From positions 177,493-241,492 of the forward strand of contig NZ_JAOEGB010000011.1 in NCBI RefSeq assembly GCF_025420585.1: a DNA stretch of 64,000 nt, written 5' to 3'. The DNA comes from Planotetraspora sp. A-T 1434. GTDB lineage: Bacteria; Actinomycetota; Actinomycetes; Streptosporangiales; Streptosporangiaceae. The translations under genes and the position numbers were made by a program. The notes below the pieces were generated by a model. The model saw only the letters and a list, made by a program, of their open reading frames with translations, did not search any database and was not told where the DNA came from. Positions 46,742 to 54,676 of the stretch are shown here, piece after piece (positions within the stretch are counted from its first letter, which is position 1; every line of letters begins with the position of its first letter).

Positions 46742-47386
46742 TCACTGTGGAGACTCGGCGGACACCGGCCCCGTGTGAAGGAGTGTGAACGCCTGGACGG
46801 CCAGCCAGCGCTGCGCCTCGTCCCAGGTCCAGCCGCAGTCCTTGACCAGCGTACGCCAGGCCCCGAAGCCCAGGCAGAACCAGAGGATGTCGCCGGCACG
46901 ATCGGCGTCCAGCCCCTCAGCGAGCCCGCCGATCTTCCCGAGGTGCACCGCCGCCTGACGCAACGCCTCCCGGTACAGGGTGGTGCCCTCCCGCCACAGC
47001 GCCTCCGCGTCGTCCTGCACCGACATCGCGGCATAGAGCATCTCGGTGGCGTCCTGATGAGTCTCGTTGCCGGCGCGGATGCCGTACACGAGGATTCGCA
47101 CCGCCTCGCGAGGGTCATCGCTTTCCCGCACCGCGGCCAGGGTCTCCTCCGCGCCGGAATCGGTCACAGCCGTCATGAGGAGTTCTTTGAAGATCGCCAC
47201 CTTGCTGCCGGCGCTGGCGTACACGGTCTTCGTCGCAACCCCCGCCCGCCGCGCGATGTCGGTCACGGTCACGCGGGCGTACCCCTCAGACGTGAACAGT
47301 TCCCGCGCGGCCCGCAGGATGTCGCCGCGCGTCGTGGCGGCGTCCTGCTCTCTACGGGGGGAGCGGTACGGGCGACGCGTCGGCAT
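46742..47386 (-). CDS. TetR-family transcriptional regulator
   Basis: Residues 15-75 form the helix-turn-helix (GYARVTVTDIARRAGVATKT, VYASAGSKVAIFKELL). The C-terminal part is a helical ligand domain ending in EAQRWLAVQAFTLLH. Length is 214 residues. It is divergent from the hemerythrin-like gene at 47463 with only 76 bp between starts, so control of that gene is likely. A weak inverted repeat AACGG/CCGTT spans 47405-47431. Confidence 0.92.
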   Translation of the reverse strand: MPTRRPYRSPRREQDAATTRGDILRAARELFTSEGYARVTVTDIARRAGVATKTVYASAGSKVAIFKELLMTAVTDSGAEETLAAVRESDDPREAVRILVYGIRAGNETHQDATEMLYAAMSVQDDAEALWREGTTLYREALRQAAVHLGKIGGLAEGLDADRAGDILWFCLGFGAWRTLVKDCGWTWDEAQRWLAVQAFTLLHTGPVSAESPQ

Positions 47387-47462
47387 GCGGAAAGCTTATC
47401 GAGTAACGGGTATCCTCTATCTGCATCCGTTGCATACTGTCTAACCTCGATTGCGGGATCCC

Positions 47463-48164
47463 ATGGCGCAGAACATGAACGGCCTGTCGGAAGGCCTCCA
47501 GATGTACGACGAGTTGCTGGCGGTACACACGATCATCCGTCGGGGTGCGGTCCTCACCGCTGCGGCGATGCGGCGACTGGCGGCCGGCGAAGGAGTCGAC
47601 GTGAAGGCGCTCGTGCGGGCCACGCGGTGGCAGGTGGAGTTCGTCCATCACCACCACGCGAGCGAGGACGAGCTGTTCTGGCCCGTGCTGCGCCGCCTGT
47701 TCCCCGACGCCGTGACAGCTCTAGACGAGCTCACCGTCGAGCATGAGGCCCTCGACGCCGGACTCAAGACCCTCGGCGCCGCCGTCGACACGATCGCCGC
47801 CGGGCCGGCCCGCCGGTCGGCCCATGGGTCGGACCCTGACGCCGCTGTACGCGATGCCGCGCGGGAAGGGGCGCAAGCGGCGGCCAGGTTGGGTGAGGTG
47901 CTGCTGAAGCACCTCGACAGCGAGGAACCGGTCCTGCGGGAGCTCTTTCCGCAGGTGCCCGATGCCGAGCTCCTGCGCCTGCGGGCGGCCATCGTCGCCG
48001 GAGCCCCCCGATCCGGGCCGGATCTGGTCATGGGGTTGCTCCACGACCCGGTTCCCGCGCCCGGAGCCGAACGCCTGATGGCCAACTTCCCCGCGCCCGT
48101 CCGGTGGATCCGACCGTTGCTGCTCAAGCGCTACCGAACCCAGAAGTCCGCGCTCGGCCAGTGA
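47463..48164 (+). CDS. Hemerythrin-like HHE domain protein
   Basis: This 233-residue helical protein has HTIIRRG, QVEFVHHHHASEDELFWPVL, ELTVEHEALD and LLKHLDSEEPVLRELFP, the His/Glu pattern of a di-iron HHE domain. The C-terminal third (MANFPAPVRWIRPLLLKRYR) is basic. The ATG at 47463 was chosen. It is divergent from the TetR gene, so expression is probably inducible. It is distantly similar in layout to the protein at 27061. Confidence 0.85.
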   Translation: MAQNMNGLSEGLQMYDELLAVHTIIRRGAVLTAAAMRRLAAGEGVDVKALVRATRWQVEFVHHHHASEDELFWPVLRRLFPDAVTALDELTVEHEALDAGLKTLGAAVDTIAAGPARRSAHGSDPDAAVRDAAREGAQAAARLGEVLLKHLDSEEPVLRELFPQVPDAELLRLRAAIVAGAPRSGPDLVMGLLHDPVPAPGAERLMANFPAPVRWIRPLLLKRYRTQKSALGQ

Positions 48165-48782
48165 TACCGCCGGAACGGGCAGTGCGGACACGGCCTCGCC
48201 ATGCACGGCAGCGCTGGGTCGCCGTTGGTCACGCCGTCGACGGTATCGAGACCAGCCCGCCCGAGCGGCCGGAATATATATCGGGCATATGCGGGGGTGC
48301 ACGGGGGCGGTGCAACTTCCCCGTACACCAGTCGCCCCGGTGACGGGCGTGCTAGTGCCGTAGCAGCTTGGGTTTGCCCCGTTTCGTGGTGACACGCAAC
48401 GCGACCAGGCCGTCGCCGCGGAGCCCAAGTCCTACTCCGCGAGCCCCGACGCCGAAGCAGTGGTCATCCGTGACGCAGGACACGACCTGGCCCCGCAACG
48501 CAACGCCGACACCACCACGGACACCATCGACCACTGGCTCGGCGGCAGACTCCGGTAACCGAACGCAAGGCATGGGCCGCCATCGCGAAGGGTGGCGGCA
48601 CATACCTTCGCTCCCCTGAGTCGTCGGCTCGGTATTCGCGTCACGCCGCCGCCACCGTCCCTGGCTCCGCGTCGGCGGCAGCGGGTGGTCCGAGCTTGCC
48701 GACGCCGTCCCCGCTTGCGAGCCGCGCATCCCGCCGCGCAAGGGTCAAGATCACGTGACCAGACAGCGCTACGACCTACCAC
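48165..48782. other. Gap holding only a hydrolase fragment
   Basis: No intact gene is supported in these 618 bp. The plus strand carries an alpha/beta hydrolase tail at 48391-48558, listed separately. The remainder shows no family motif. Confidence 0.45.
48391..48558 (+). pseudogene. Alpha/beta hydrolase C-terminal fragment
   Basis: The frame ends in TAA at 48556-48558 and reads SPDAEAVVIRDAGHDLAPQR followed by TTTDTIDHWLGG. This is the last strand, catalytic His and last helix of an alpha/beta hydrolase. The nucleophile half is missing. Confidence 0.6.
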
Positions 48783-49295
48783 TTAAGCGCTGCACTCAGC
48801 CTCTCCGAAGGCCCACCCGTGCTGCCAGCGTGGAGCGAACCGGGCGGGGACATCAGCTGCGAGCCCCAGGGCTGTCACCAAATGTGCGGCGAGATTGCCG
48901 ACCGTGATCCCGAAGAGGACGTCGTAGGGGCCCGCCGCCAGATCCCGCAGTCGGTCGGCCTCGGCGATGCCGAGACGGAGCATCCTGGCAACCGAGGACC
49001 ACCGCAACAGCTGTACGAAGCGCCCGCAGTACCGCACGACCGCTTCCGACGGTTGCCCGGAGCACTCGGCAGGTGTGCGCATCCGGGCACCGAACAGGAC
49101 ACGAATGCGCTCGACGACCGCGAGAAACAACGCGTCCTTGGGAAGGCGCATACAGGGAACACTTCGACGTTTCCGCGCGCGCGGCGATCGGTTACACGCG
49201 CCACACTTGCGTCCCGGTAACTCGTTTACGGGACGGCCCGCCATCACGCTCCCGGCGACCGCCTTTCCGCAGTAACCACAGTCCCCCAAGCTCAT
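48783..49295 (-). CDS. Hypothetical protein, possibly decayed
   Basis: An open frame of 170 codons with no family that I can name. The C-terminal part (RMLRLGIAEADRLRDLAAGP, LFGITVGNLAAHLVTALGLA) has the hydrophobic and helical pattern of a real protein. The N-terminal part has CGYCGK...CGACNR, which might be a zinc site or chance. No ribosome binding site decides a start. It ends close to other decayed fragments, so it may be a remnant. Confidence 0.35.
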   Translation of the reverse strand: MSLGDCGYCGKAVAGSVMAGRPVNELPGRKCGACNRSPRARKRRSVPCMRLPKDALFLAVVERIRVLFGARMRTPAECSGQPSEAVVRYCGRFVQLLRWSSVARMLRLGIAEADRLRDLAAGPYDVLFGITVGNLAAHLVTALGLAADVPARFAPRWQHGWAFGEAECSA

Positions 49296-49412
49296 CCCGA
49301 AACATCCGGTCGGAATTCCAGTTCCGGGGCGATTGTCAGACCTGTCGATGTGGATCGATGTCTGCTACCTGGTGCCGGACGTCCGTGATGGCAAATCGAT
49401 GGCGAACGATCA

Positions 49413-49447
49413 AGAGGCCAGATCCGTGATCTTGGGATCTGGCCTCT
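49413..49447. terminator. Hairpin beside the left attachment site
   Basis: AGAGGCCAGATCC (49413-49425) pairs perfectly with 49435-49447 around a 9-nt loop. It lies 15 bp outside the left direct repeat. Before the element inserted, this was the sequence following the tRNA-Ile 3' end, so it was probably that gene's terminator. Confidence 0.65.
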
Positions 49448-49462
49448 GAGCTGGTACTTCGT

Positions 49463-49507
49463 GGTGGGGCTACCAGGACTTGAACCTGGGACCTCTTCCT
49501 TATCAGG
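49463..49507 (-). repeat. Left attachment site (att core, 45-bp direct repeat)
   Basis: This is an exact 45-bp copy of the 3' half of the tRNA-Ile gene, from the anticodon loop to just past the discriminator base. It diverges at both ends from the other copy. It is the non-functional tRNA half left by site-specific integration. Confidence 0.95.
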
Positions 49508-49657
49508 CAACGGCAACACGTGTTCCAACTGGCCTTACTGAGGCTTCACCTGCGGACACCGTCCGCTACCGTCCACCACTGTCCACAGTCGTCCATCGCC
49601 GTAGTCACGCAGTTTGTCACGCACCCGATCTTCCCCCGGGAGGAAAGGGCGCCCTCG

Positions 49658-50311
49658 TTACATGCGCTGCTCCCACTCGTCCGCTACCTGCTCCAGAAAT
49701 CGCCAGTAACTATGCGCAGCGTCTGCATATGCAAGTGCTTCCCCGGGTGTGGGGACGTGCGCCCCGTGTGCCACGTCATTGCGGAGTCGGCGGAAAGAAT
49801 CAAACTGCCCGAGCGACTCCTGGGGAATCGCGTTCTCACGCACCAGGCGTCGCGCAATCTCGGCTGAGCTGAGTGGACGTCGGTCGTCCTCTTGCATTCT
49901 GAAGATCTTCGCTAGACGACGTAGCGCTACCTCGATCTTGATCCATGCATCGATGACTGCTGCAGAAGGAGCTTGCTGTGCAAGCATGACGAATCGATCT
50001 ATCGCGGCACGTTCGTCAGCTTCTCCCGCTGGCTCGTTCGCTCCGAGAGCATCTCCTTCCGACCTCGGCCCAGACGTTGGAGCCTCTATCCTCTCGCTAG
50101 CTGTCGAAGAGACTTCGAGGTTCTCGGCTGCTTGTTCCAGCTGAGCCAACTCCTCGCCAAATGTGATCTTTTGGCCCAGTCCTTCATAGCTCTTGATGTT
50201 CTTGATGAGCTCCCCGAGAGGCTTCCGGAAGAGCAGTAACGCGATAAGTACCAGTACCGGCCAGGACAGGAGATGGCCAAGCATTTTCTCGGAGAAGTTA
50301 AACCAGTCCAC
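49658..50311 (-). CDS. Membrane-anchored HEPN-like protein, element cargo
   Basis: The 217-residue protein has one transmembrane helix near the N-terminus (residues 14-28, LLSWPVLVLIALLLF), a linker with coiled-coil tendency, and a helical C-terminal domain. That domain has RNDVAHG at 177-183, which fits the R-x4-6-H motif of HEPN ribonucleases and the DUF4145-like family. HEPN proteins often act in toxin-antitoxin or phage-abortive systems. A GTG at 50311 is the longest start but has a poor ribosome binding site. GC content is visibly lower than in chromosomal neighbours, as expected for acquired cargo. It has no partner antitoxin gene. Confidence 0.7.
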   Translation of the reverse strand: MDWFNFSEKMLGHLLSWPVLVLIALLLFRKPLGELIKNIKSYEGLGQKITFGEELAQLEQAAENLEVSSTASERIEAPTSGPRSEGDALGANEPAGEADERAAIDRFVMLAQQAPSAAVIDAWIKIEVALRRLAKIFRMQEDDRRPLSSAEIARRLVRENAIPQESLGQFDSFRRLRNDVAHGAHVPTPGEALAYADAAHSYWRFLEQVADEWEQRM

Positions 50312-51232
50312 CTAGGGATGATCTCGCAATCCCTCGTGACTCGTGGCAACTTCGCCAGCATTTTTAGCCGTCCGACACCGGATGCTCCGTGTCCTGATCT
50401 CTCGTCTGCCTTCGACCCATCGCGAAGCGACAGCGGGCCGGCGACGGAGGGGCAAGCCTGGCCTTGCGTGTACCTGTTCCCGGTGACCTTCCACGCGCGC
50501 TGGTTGCCCTGCCCGCACGGCTGGGCTTGACCTGGAGGAGTCGGGCTGCTGGGCTCTGCCTGGGTCGATGGCTGGCGAGAGATCAGGACTTCACCGCAAC
50601 CACCTACGGCCCCGACCTGTGCGCGGGTCCTGCTCTCGGAGCCTGAGCGCCCCGGGGTTTGGGGCAGCGCCCCAAGGTCTTCTCCCTGCGCCTTCCCGCC
50701 TCTCTCCTCGCCCCCCTTCTTCCCTCTCCCCGCCAGCGTCGCCCTTTTGGTCCGGGTCTTCTCGGCTTGTGTCTGCTCATCGCCATGACCCGTTCACCAA
50801 TGGGAGAGAACTCCCCATCGGCACAAGCCAATGCCGCCATCTACATGCCCACGCCGCTTGTCGGCGTGGTGCGCGCCGCCGACGGCGGGACCGGCCGAAG
50901 AGCCGCAGCCCGCCGGCGGGCGGGCGCGCGGTCCAACTGGTAGACCCTTGTGTCCGTGTGCCTCCTTGGAGTGCGGGCCGTGATGGCAACCGGGCTGCGC
51001 TGTGCATCCCCTCACTCGATCCCCCGCGGTGTCCCCGAAAGCAGCTCAGGAAACAGCCCCCTTCGCCGATCCTCTCCCGGCGGTCCCCCTCCCCTCTGGG
51101 GTCCGCCTCCTCTCGTGGATCGTCGAGACCGTTCCCCTCCCGAGCATCCTCCCCACCGTCGCCTCCCCCTCACGCTCCGCCGAAGGCGGCTTGAAGACGT
51201 AAGCGAAGTCGTAACAAGCTGTGTTGTCCGGC
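50312..51232. other. Noncoding, pyrimidine-rich stretch inside the element
   Basis: No gene is supported on either strand over 920 bp. The plus strand is strongly C/T-biased at 50690-50760 and 51040-51190. A GC hairpin TTGGGGCAGCGCCCCAAG is at 50660-50677. The position, between cargo and the regulatory genes, is where transfer genes or a transfer origin would be expected in a complete element. Confidence 0.45.
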
Positions 51233-51676
51233 CTATAGGGACCGTGGTCCGACAAGGTGTGTCCCGTCATGGTCGCGCACGGCTGGCGCTCCATCTTGCA
51301 GTGCGTCGAGGACTCGCACGGCAAACGCTTCAGAGACCATGTTCGGCACATCCGCCGGTGGCACCCAACGGAAAGCAGTCACCTCGTCGTTGTAAGTCAG
51401 CTCGCCACCGATGGATCTGCACCGAAACACAAGTGCCACTATCCCGCGAGCCATGTTTTTGTAGACGCCAGTGAGGGTGACGGGTTCAACCGTCAGGCCG
51501 GTCTCTTCTTGGACTTCTCGCCGCAGCCCGTCAACGATCGTTTCGTCGAGTTCGAGTACGCCCCCGGGTGCCTGCCACTGCCCGTTATCTGCGCGCTGTG
51601 TGAGCAACACTCGGCCCTGATCATCGACAACCACACCTGAAACGCTTACTGAGTGCCGTCCGTGTGATGCCGTCAT
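51233..51676 (-). CDS. Nudix hydrolase, Pif-like
   Basis: This 147-residue protein has a perfect Nudix box from GGVLELDE to REVQEETG. The ATG at 51676 follows AGGAGG. In pSAM2 the pif gene encodes a Nudix-domain immunity factor that blocks redundant transfer between element carriers. The position next to a KorSA-like repressor fits that role, but a general Nudix function is also possible. It is divergent from the repressor, with a 60-bp gap. Confidence 0.85.
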   Translation of the reverse strand: MTASHGRHSVSVSGVVVDDQGRVLLTQRADNGQWQAPGGVLELDETIVDGLRREVQEETGLTVEPVTLTGVYKNMARGIVALVFRCRSIGGELTYNDEVTAFRWVPPADVPNMVSEAFAVRVLDALQDGAPAVRDHDGTHLVGPRSL

Positions 51677-51736
51677 TGCTACCTCCTGCGAATAGACTGA
51701 TGTTAGTAGTCGTCTGGACGAGTTGAGGAGTGTGCC

Positions 51737-52528
51737 GTGGCTGGTCACGAGATCCTTGTCGGCCAGATTGATCCTGCAAGTGACCGCGCCGTCTTCCGAC
51801 AGATCGCGGATCATCTTCGTGAAGCCATCGAGGGGGGCCGCCTAAGTCCCGGTGACAAGCTCCCCTCAGAAGCCGCTCTGATGCAGCACTACAACGTTGC
51901 CCGCATGACCGTGCGGCATGCCATGCAAGAACTTCAAGGTGAAGGACTTGCTGTTGCAGAGCATGGGCGAGGGGTGTTCGTCCGCTCTCGCCCACCCGTG
52001 AAGCGGCTGGCCTCGGATCGTTTCGCCCGCCGGCACCGGAAGGAGGGAAAGGCAGCGTTCATAGCAGAGTCCGAGGTGGTCGGCGCTAAGGCGAGCGTGG
52101 ACATGATCGACGTCAGGGAAGGCTCGCCGTTGCCTGAGATCGCGGAGCGACTCAAGGTCAGGGCTGACGAAGCGGTGGTCATCAGAAGCCGTCGCTACTC
52201 TCTCGATGGTCGTCCCGTTGAGCTGGCCACTTCCTACATTCCTGCTGATCTCGCTCTAGGAACGCGGATCATGGACGCTAACCCTGGCCCTGGGGGTATC
52301 TACGCGCGACTGGAAGAGCAGGGCCGTACTCTCGATCGGTTTACTGAGGATGTCTTCACCCGAATGCCGACTCGGGAGGAGGCTCGCTTGCTGCTGCTTG
52401 CGCCCGGCGTCCCGGTATTCCGCTTGATCCGGACCGCCTATGACCTGGACGGGCGATCGGTAGAGGTGTGCGACACGATCATGTCGGGTGACGCCTACCA
52501 GTTGTCGTACGAGTTGCCCGCCCATTAA
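51737..52528 (+). CDS. GntR/HutC-family repressor, KorSA-like
   Basis: Residues 15-82 form a winged helix of GntR type (LSPGDKLPSEAALMQHYNVA, RMTVRHAMQELQGEGLAV). Residues 95-240 are the UTRA ligand domain (RSRRYSLDGRPVELATSYIP). In pSAM2 the homologue KorSA represses the activator pra and thus replication and transfer. A GTG start at 51737 follows GAGGAG. Direct repeats overlapping a promoter just downstream (52532-52585) are a likely target. Length is 263 residues. Confidence 0.9.
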   Translation: MAGHEILVGQIDPASDRAVFRQIADHLREAIEGGRLSPGDKLPSEAALMQHYNVARMTVRHAMQELQGEGLAVAEHGRGVFVRSRPPVKRLASDRFARRHRKEGKAAFIAESEVVGAKASVDMIDVREGSPLPEIAERLKVRADEAVVIRSRRYSLDGRPVELATSYIPADLALGTRIMDANPGPGGIYARLEEQGRTLDRFTEDVFTRMPTREEARLLLLAPGVPVFRLIRTAYDLDGRSVEVCDTIMSGDAYQLSYELPAH

Positions 52529-52531
52529 CCC

Positions 52532-52585
52532 TTGACGCACGCAATTCACTCCTCTATACATGTAGTAGCTCCTCTATACGAGTAG
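52532..52585 (+). promoter_or_regulatory. Promoter with overlapping direct-repeat operators
   Basis: TTGACG (52532-52537) and TATACA (52555-52560) are separated by 17 bp, a near-consensus vegetative promoter. Two direct repeats starting CTCCTCTATAC lie at 52549-52565 and 52569-52585, 20 bp apart, and the first covers the -10 box. The site follows the GntR gene and precedes the rep-xis-int operon. Confidence 0.7.
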
Positions 52586-52629
52586 CTGACTAGAGGTTAA
52601 TGCCTCTGGATCCTCCCCGACAAGCAGAA

Positions 52630-52659
52630 GGCCCTAGCGGGGTGCCACCCGCCAGGGCC
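52630..52659 (+). terminator. Leader hairpin upstream of the replication operon
   Basis: GGCCCT pairs with AGGGCC, with an inner GCGGG/CCCGC stem, over 52630-52659. It lies about 70 bp after the -10 box and 30 bp before the first ORF. There is no U-tract. It may attenuate or insulate the operon. Confidence 0.5.
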
Positions 52660-52688
52660 GGAGCATCGAGAGTTTGGAGCCTCCTACG

Positions 52689-52871
52689 ATGCAGCTCAAG
52701 CGTACCTTCACGTTCACGAGGCCCTACAGCGAACGCGGCGGGGTCGATTGGGACCGCCCGGCGACCCGTGAGGACATCGCGAACTTCCTCAAGGCCCTGT
52801 CCATGCCGTGCCGGTCCTGCGGTGCGGGTGCGGACCAGGTGTGCCGCCCCGGGTGCGGGGAGGCGGCGTGA
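52689..52871 (+). CDS. Small protein with Cys cluster, first ORF of the element operon
   Basis: This 60-residue ORF reads MQLKRTFTFTRPYSERGGVD and ends with MPCRSCGAGADQVCRPGCG. Four Cys (PCRSC and CRPGC) could hold a zinc. The GTG of the next ORF overlaps its stop codon (GTGA). Small ORFs of this kind are common upstream of rep in actinomycete elements. The function is unknown. Confidence 0.6.
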   Translation: MQLKRTFTFTRPYSERGGVDWDRPATREDIANFLKALSMPCRSCGAGADQVCRPGCGEAA

Positions 52872-53038
52872 GCAAGCGCCGGATGACCTTCACTGAGCCG
52901 GTCGTCTACGTCAACCCGTCCTCGTGCTGCTACGGCTACGGCTACCTGGTCCTGTTGGACCTGGATGAGCAGCCGTATGACAAGGTCGCCTGTCGCTGCG
53001 CGGCGGGCAAGAAGTGGGCTGCCGGGGTGGGCGCGTGA
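52868..53038 (+). CDS. Small hypothetical protein of the element operon
   Basis: This 56-residue ORF has a GTG start overlapping the previous stop and a stop overlapping the GTG of rep. It reads VYVNPSSCCYGYGYLVLL and ends with CRCAAGKKW. The chain of 4-bp overlaps supports it as a real coupled gene. I recognise no family. Confidence 0.6.
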   Translation: MSKRRMTFTEPVVYVNPSSCCYGYGYLVLLDLDEQPYDKVACRCAAGKKWAAGVGA

Positions 53039-54470
53039 CTGGCGTTGACCCTGACATCTCGCGGTACTTCACCCTCGTCGGCGGATTCAAGCGGCGCTTC
53101 CGTGACCTGTCCCGCCTCGGTGGCTGCGCGCAACCATCCGGGTCCGTGGCGAACTGTCCCAAGTGGATGCCGACGGCGTGCAGCGGAAGGTCTACAGCAC
53201 CCGTCGCGAGGTCGGCGGTGTCCTGCTGGTGGCGTGCGGCAACCGGCGGGCGTCGCGGTGCCCGTCCTGCTCGGAGGTCTACCGGGCCGACACCTTCCAC
53301 CTGATCCGCGCTGGTCTGCTCGGCGGTGACAAGGGCGTCCCCTCCTCGGTGCGGGAGCACCCTCGGGCGCTGGTCACCTTGACGGCGCCGTCATTCGGGC
53401 CGGTCCACGCTCACCGCACCAAGGATGACGGAACCGTCCTGCCGTGCCGTCCCCGCCGGTCGGCTGAGGTCTGCCCGCACGGCAAACCCCTCACCTGCAC
53501 CGAACGCCACGCCACCGGTGACAGCCTGCTCGGACAACCCTTGTGCGCGGACTGCTACGACTACACCGGTCACGCGCTGTGGAACGCGCACGCCTCGGAC
53601 CTGTGGCGACGCTTCACCATCTACCTGCGGCGGGAACTGGCCTATACGGCAGGGATGACCGCCACAGCGTTCAACGCTCAGGTGCGGGTGTCGTTCGCCA
53701 AGGTCGCCGAATACCAGGTTCGCGGGGTCGTCCACTTCCACGCCGTGGTGCGCCTGGACGCCAAGACCGAGGACGCAACGGCTGTCCTGCCTCCTCCGGA
53801 CTGGGCCAACGTGGAGCTGCTCGATCGTGGGGTGCGGACGGCTGCCGCAAACGCTCACGTGAAGTCCCCTGCGTGTGCGGGTGCCGGCGGCGTGCGACGG
53901 CTGGTGTTCGGTGCTCAGCTCGACATCAAACCCATCGTCGCCGGTGAGCTGACCGGCCAGACGCTGACCGAAGAGCAGGTAGCGGGCTATATCGCCAAGT
54001 ACGCCACCAAGGGCGCGACCACCGAAGGGGCCGTGGACCGGCGGATCAAGGACCTGTCTGACCTGAACGCGGTCACGTTGACGGCCCATCAGCGCCGGTT
54101 GATCGAAACGTGCTGGGACCTGGGCGACCTGGACGAGCTGCGGCATCTGCGGCTCCGCGGCTGGGCTCACATGCTCGGCTTCCGGGGCCACTTCTCGACC
54201 AAATCCGCCGGTTACTCGACCACGCTGAGCAAGCTTCGCGAGGTGAGGCGTTCCTTTCGCGCCGAACAAGCCCGCGAGCACGGACACGACGACCTGACCG
54301 GCGAACCCGCCGACGACTCCACGCTGGTGATCGGCTCATGGCGCTACGCCGGACAGGGCTACGCCCATCCCGCAGACGCCTACGTTGCTCAGCTCATCCG
54401 TGACGATCGTGAGGCTAAACGCCGCTCTCGCTGGCCTCGAACCGAACCGAGACAGGAGGTAGCAGCATGA
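53035..54470 (+). pseudogene. repSA: RepSA-type rolling-circle replication initiator with probable 1-nt frameshift
   Basis: The N-terminus starts at the GTG at 53035 (TGVDPDISRYFTLVGGFKRR) and is in one frame to about 53133. The rest, to 54470, is in the frame reached by loss of one base: the expected GGCAQP-IRVRGELSQVDADG joins across the break. The downstream part has a Cys cluster (CGNRRASRCPSCSEVY), the HUH motif HFH (53733-53741) and the nicking Tyr region YIAKYATKG (53988-54011). A GTG at 53163 could still give a shorter 435-residue protein. Rep would nick the excised element to start replication. A sequencing error is possible. Confidence 0.8.
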
Positions 54471-54676
54471 CCAGGAAGGAGGCTCACCCGCTCGTGGATC
54501 GCCAGCTCTACCGCGTCCCCGATGCGGTCAAGGTGCTCGGTGTCGGTCGTAGCACGCTGTATGACCTGATCCGCCAAGGCCGGTTGCGCTCGGTCAAGCA
54601 GGGCCGTACCCGGCTCATCCCCGCCTCGGCCATCGCCGAATACGTCGCCTTGCTCGAACGGGAGGCGGCTGCGTGA
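54467..54676 (+). CDS. xis: Excisionase (MerR-type helix-turn-helix)
   Basis: This 69-residue protein has a winged helix (LYRVPDAVKVLGVGRSTLYD, LIRQGRLRSVKQGRTRLIP) as in HTH_17 excisionases. It starts with ATG overlapping the rep stop (ATGA), and its own stop overlaps the integrase start. It should bend DNA at the att site to direct the integrase towards excision. Confidence 0.92.
   Translation: MTRKEAHPLVDRQLYRVPDAVKVLGVGRSTLYDLIRQGRLRSVKQGRTRLIPASAIAEYVALLEREAAA

Noticed and set aside
47387..47462. AACGG/CCGTT inverted repeat between TetR and hemerythrin genes as an operator
   Set aside because: The arms are only 5 bp with a 17-bp spacer; too weak to list as a site on its own.
50464..51194. 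Several overlapping open frames in the noncoding part of the element
   Set aside because: They come from the C/T-rich strand bias, give Pro/Ser/Arg-rich low-complexity products and have no ribosome binding sites.
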